The notes beneath the pieces were generated by a model. It saw nothing but the letters and a program-made list of their open reading frames with translations. It did not search any database and was not told the DNA's origin. This document shows positions 5,472-7,599 of a stretch of 7,599 nt of DNA, piece after piece. This DNA comes from Thermoleophilaceae bacterium (GTDB taxonomy: Bacteria > Actinomycetota > Thermoleophilia > Solirubrobacterales > JACPNS01). The stretch is from the NCBI GenBank assembly GCA_016463365.1, contig JAEMRJ010000048.1, positions 1-7,599 of the forward strand, given 5' to 3'. The position numbers were made by a program, and so were the translations under genes. Every line of letters begins with the position of its first letter. Positions within the stretch are counted from its first letter, which is position 1.

Positions 5472-6439
5472 CAGCCCAGAATCAGCGCGAGCAGCGCGAC
5501 GGCAGAATCCGGCAGGCCGAGGAACTCGGGTACGCGCACGTCGTCAATCCCTCCGACTGCGCGCAGCGGGACGCCCAGCTCGGTGGCAGCGAGGTAGGCC
5601 GACTGCATCGCCGCTCCACTTTCGATCAACGCGTAGCGGTATCCGCGCGCGCCGTACTTGCGCGCCGGGCCGGAGATGTCGGCGGAGATGAAGATCAGCG
5701 GACTTGCGCGCTCGAGCAGCTTGTCGCAGCCGGGCTCCGGGATGAACATCGCTTCGGCACCGTCCGCGTCGCCGAGTCGGTGGAGCGTGCCGGCGAACGG
5801 GTCGAGCCACCACAGCCCCGGGCTGAGCTCGCCGACGCTTCTGCGCAGCACGAGATGAATGACGAGCGGATACAGCGCGCCAGCCGAGGGGTTGCCTCCA
5901 CGCTTCGTGCCGTTGCCGGATTCGCGCACGGTGTAGATCGCAGCCAGCATCGCCGAGAGCTGCGCGAAGTCCGGATCGCAGAACGGAGTGTCCGCCGTGC
6001 TCGAGCTGCGCGTTCTGGTCAGCTCCAGCACGGATGAGTCCACGGGTTCGAGGGCCACAACGTCTGCGGAATTCAGGTCGGGCCGGTAGCGCCTGCGCTG
6101 AAGCCCCACGACTGTCTCGTCGCTCGCTGCTGTCCCCAGCGCGGTGCCCAGCGAGCCCTGGCGATGAAAGATCTGCCACGCGTCCGCACCGTCCACCAGC
6201 GCGCCGACTTCAAAGAGCGCCTCGATCAGCTCGCGGGCGCCCTCGCCGTTCGCGGCGAGCAGTTCGCTGACCGTCGTGCGCCCGTCGCAACCCGACAGCA
6301 CCCGCGCGACGTCATCGCCTTCGAGCTCGACAACGCGGTCGCCGAGGTCGATCGCTGTCCGTGCGCGAGCGTTGTCGCTCCACGCGATCGAACCGGCAAC
6401 AAGTGGAGTGAGAATTTCGAAGTCGCGTGGCTCAGTCAT
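5471..6439 (-). CDS. SagB/ThcOx-type FMN-dependent azoline dehydrogenase with PqqD-like N-terminal region
   Basis: A 322-residue nitroreductase-fold protein of the SagB family, which oxidises YcaO-made azolines to aromatic azoles using FMN. Signature segments are TRTRSS (141-146), the FMN-binding PSAGALYPL (184-192) and KYGARGYRYALIESGAAMQSAYLAATELG (261-289); the Lys261-Tyr262 pair corresponds in position to the Lys-Tyr pair shown to matter in characterised azoline dehydrogenases. It ends with the usual PEFLGLP (304-310) segment before a hydrophobic tail. Residues about 5-90 form an extra region with the pattern of a PqqD-like winged helix (GDDVARVLSGCDGRTTVSELLAANG at 41-65), which might bind the leader peptide. 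ATG 6439 is 38 nt after the CcdA stop, with only a weak GGAAG right before it. The stop overlaps the YcaO ATG. A plain nitroreductase is unlikely given the PSAGALYP motif and the YcaO partner. Confidence 0.9.
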   Translation of the reverse strand: MTEPRDFEILTPLVAGSIAWSDNARARTAIDLGDRVVELEGDDVARVLSGCDGRTTVSELLAANGEGARELIEALFEVGALVDGADAWQIFHRQGSLGTALGTAASDETVVGLQRRRYRPDLNSADVVALEPVDSSVLELTRTRSSSTADTPFCDPDFAQLSAMLAAIYTVRESGNGTKRGGNPSAGALYPLVIHLVLRRSVGELSPGLWWLDPFAGTLHRLGDADGAEAMFIPEPGCDKLLERASPLIFISADISGPARKYGARGYRYALIESGAAMQSAYLAATELGVPLRAVGGIDDVRVPEFLGLPDSAVALLALILG

Positions 6440-6477
6440 CTTCCGCGCGAAAACTACACGGCGCCGGGTTCAGCGCG

Positions 6478-7170
6478 TCAAAGGCCAAACGGCGAAGTGC
6501 CCGAGAGCCGGGCGCTCCAGTCGCCGATCTTGCCCACAGCCATCAAGATCCCGAAGATGATCAGGAGCGAGCCCGCGCCGACCTGAAAGCGTCGGCTCTG
6601 CTTGGTCAGGCCGCCCATTCCCGGCGCGATGCTGTCGGCCAGAACTGCCACCAACAGCAGTGGCAGGCCGAGGCCCATCGAAAACACGAACAGCATCGCG
6701 CCGCCGGTCAGGGCATCGCCCGAGGACGCCGCAAATGTCAGCGCCGTCGCAAGCGCTGGGCCGATGCAGGGCGACCAGCCGATCGCGAACGCCATGCCCA
6801 GTCCGGCCGCAGCGACGCGGCCCTTGGGTGGCTTCAGCTCAAGGCGGTGTTCGCGTTCAATCCACCAGGGCAGTCGCGGCACAACCATCAACACACCAAA
6901 GACGGCGATCAGCGTTCCGGAAATGATCTCCAGCGTCCGGCGGTTTTCCAGCAGAAAGCCTCCGGCCGCTCCCGATCCGAATCCGAGCAGCACAAACACA
7001 GTGGTGAATCCGCCCACGAACAGTGCGACTCGCAGCAGCCGATCCTGCGATTCGCCGCCCGAAATAAAAGCGATGTAGCCCGGTACCAGTGGCAGAAAAC
7101 ATGGCGACAGAAAGGAGACCGCGCCTGCCGCAAACGTGATCAGGAATGTCGCGAGGCTCGCGTCGCGCAC
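6478..7170 (-). CDS. ccdA: CcdA/DsbD-type transmembrane thiol-disulfide transporter
   Basis: A 230-residue polytopic membrane protein with about six hydrophobic segments (near residues 5-35, 46-72, 80-100, 118-148, 155-180 and 197-215). The two conserved redox cysteines are present in the expected places: SPC in the first segment (Cys24) and WSPC followed by IGP in the fourth (Cys135). CcdA proteins pass reducing equivalents from cytoplasmic thioredoxin across the membrane to extracytoplasmic thioredoxin-like proteins, for example in cytochrome c maturation. Length is typical for stand-alone CcdA. Start is GTG 7170, 5 nt after the TlpA-like stop, with no clear Shine-Dalgarno site, pointing to translational coupling. 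The TlpA-like neighbour is the likely redox partner. Confidence 0.92.
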   Translation of the reverse strand: MRDASLATFLITFAAGAVSFLSPCFLPLVPGYIAFISGGESQDRLLRVALFVGGFTTVFVLLGFGSGAAGGFLLENRRTLEIISGTLIAVFGVLMVVPRLPWWIEREHRLELKPPKGRVAAAGLGMAFAIGWSPCIGPALATALTFAASSGDALTGGAMLFVFSMGLGLPLLLVAVLADSIAPGMGGLTKQSRRFQVGAGSLLIIFGILMAVGKIGDWSARLSGTSPFGL

Positions 7171-7175
7171 AGCGA

Positions 7176-7599
7176 TCAGATCTGGCCGAGCGCGTCTTCG
7201 AGCTGTTCTTTGCTCACGGCGCCCGGAAAGACCTCTACGACTCGCCCGTCTTTGTCGATCACCATCGAGTTCGGCTGGCCGGTGAAGCCGAGCTCGCCCT
7301 CTGTTTCACGGTCAGGATCGCTGATGTCGTATTCGTGCGTTAGCCCGTGACGCTTCTTGTAGGCGAGCGCTTCGGACTGCGTGTCCTCGACGTTCACGCC
7401 GATGAACACAACATCAGGATTGGCCTTCTGAAAAGCGGCGATGTCCGGAGCCTCTTCGTTGCAGATCGGACACCACGACGCCCACACCTGCACCACCACG
7501 GGCTTGCCGCGGAAGTCCTCCAGTGCAACGGTCTTGCCCGGATCGGCGACGTCGGGTCCGGAGATCGCCGGGGCGGGGTCACGGTCTGCGCCGGGGTCT
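7176..7599 (-). CDS. TlpA/ResA-like thioredoxin-fold protein (5' end outside window)
   Basis: The last 140 codons are visible; the frame is open to the window edge at 7598, so the N-terminus (a signal peptide or membrane anchor in this family) is missing. The redox site is WASWCPICNEEAP (39-51 of the visible part), a CPIC motif instead of the commoner CxPC-type CGPC/CEPC. It is followed by VVFIGVNVED (63-72), the redoxin insertion, and the cis-Pro loop GQPNSMVIDKDGR. These proteins reduce disulfides outside the cytoplasmic membrane, for example on apocytochrome c, and are kept reduced by CcdA, whose gene follows after 5 nt. An internal GTG at 7499 lies in the middle of the thioredoxin strand and is not a plausible start. 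The visible N-terminal stretch is Pro/Asp-rich linker, consistent with a tethered domain. Confidence 0.9.
   Translation of the reverse strand, partial: DPGADRDPAPAISGPDVADPGKTVALEDFRGKPVVVQVWASWCPICNEEAPDIAAFQKANPDVVFIGVNVEDTQSEALAYKKRHGLTHEYDISDPDRETEGELGFTGQPNSMVIDKDGRVVEVFPGAVSKEQLEDALGQI

Noticed and set aside
6427..7350. 307-codon plus-strand open frame opposite CcdA and TlpA genes
   Set aside because: The opposite strand encodes complete CcdA and TlpA motifs; this frame is Gln/His/Arg-rich with no recognisable domain.
1..7599. tRNA, rRNA, CRISPR array, insertion sequence or attachment site
   Set aside because: No cloverleaf, direct-repeat array, transposase motif or terminal inverted repeats were seen; the window is almost fully coding.

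Overview
High-GC bacterial DNA. Protein style (Ala/Arg/Asp-rich, GTG starts, a GT-B glycosyltransferase with a GGDGWVT-type signature, and an apparent acyl-CoA carboxylase epsilon-like small protein) suggests an actinobacterium, most likely of the Thermoleophilia/Solirubrobacterales type. This lineage call is an inference from style, not from a marker gene.

Layout. Positions 1-407 hold the N-terminal third or so of a ferredoxin-type nitrite/sulfite reductase (minus strand, cut by the window edge). Positions 408-550 are a divergent intergenic region with a perfect 7-bp inverted repeat. A 61-codon plus-strand gene (551-736) meets the end of the large minus-strand gene set tail to tail, and a small hairpin covers both stop codons. 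From 7599 down to 743 everything is read on the minus strand in one tightly packed row: a TlpA-like thioredoxin (5' end outside the window), a CcdA-like thiol transporter, a SagB-type azoline dehydrogenase, a YcaO cyclodehydratase, a small Ser/Thr/Pro-rich repeat peptide, a Mur ligase-family protein and a GT-B glycosyltransferase.

The core of interest is 3368-6439: SagB-type dehydrogenase, YcaO protein (1-nt start/stop overlap) and, 64 nt downstream behind a strong ribosome binding site, a 79-residue peptide that looks like the substrate. This is the minimal gene set of a thiazole/oxazole-modified peptide (TOMM/LAP, a RiPP class). The candidate precursor has no cysteine but 20 Ser/Thr and 11 Pro in 79 residues, and contains a tandem duplication around QSGPTGP. 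If it is the substrate, the product would carry (methyl)oxazol(in)es rather than thiazoles. Both enzymes carry extra N-terminal winged-helix-like regions that could be leader-peptide binding domains, and no separate E1-like partner or transporter is seen.

How the genes might cooperate: YcaO would cyclise Ser/Thr in the peptide and the FMN-dependent SagB-like enzyme would oxidise the rings. The co-directional Mur ligase and glycosyltransferase could tailor or attach the product, or could be unrelated cell-envelope genes. TlpA/CcdA form an extracytoplasmic thiol-redox pair that may simply be upstream neighbours. Only the TOMM assignment is well supported; the functional link to the flanking genes is inference from gene order.
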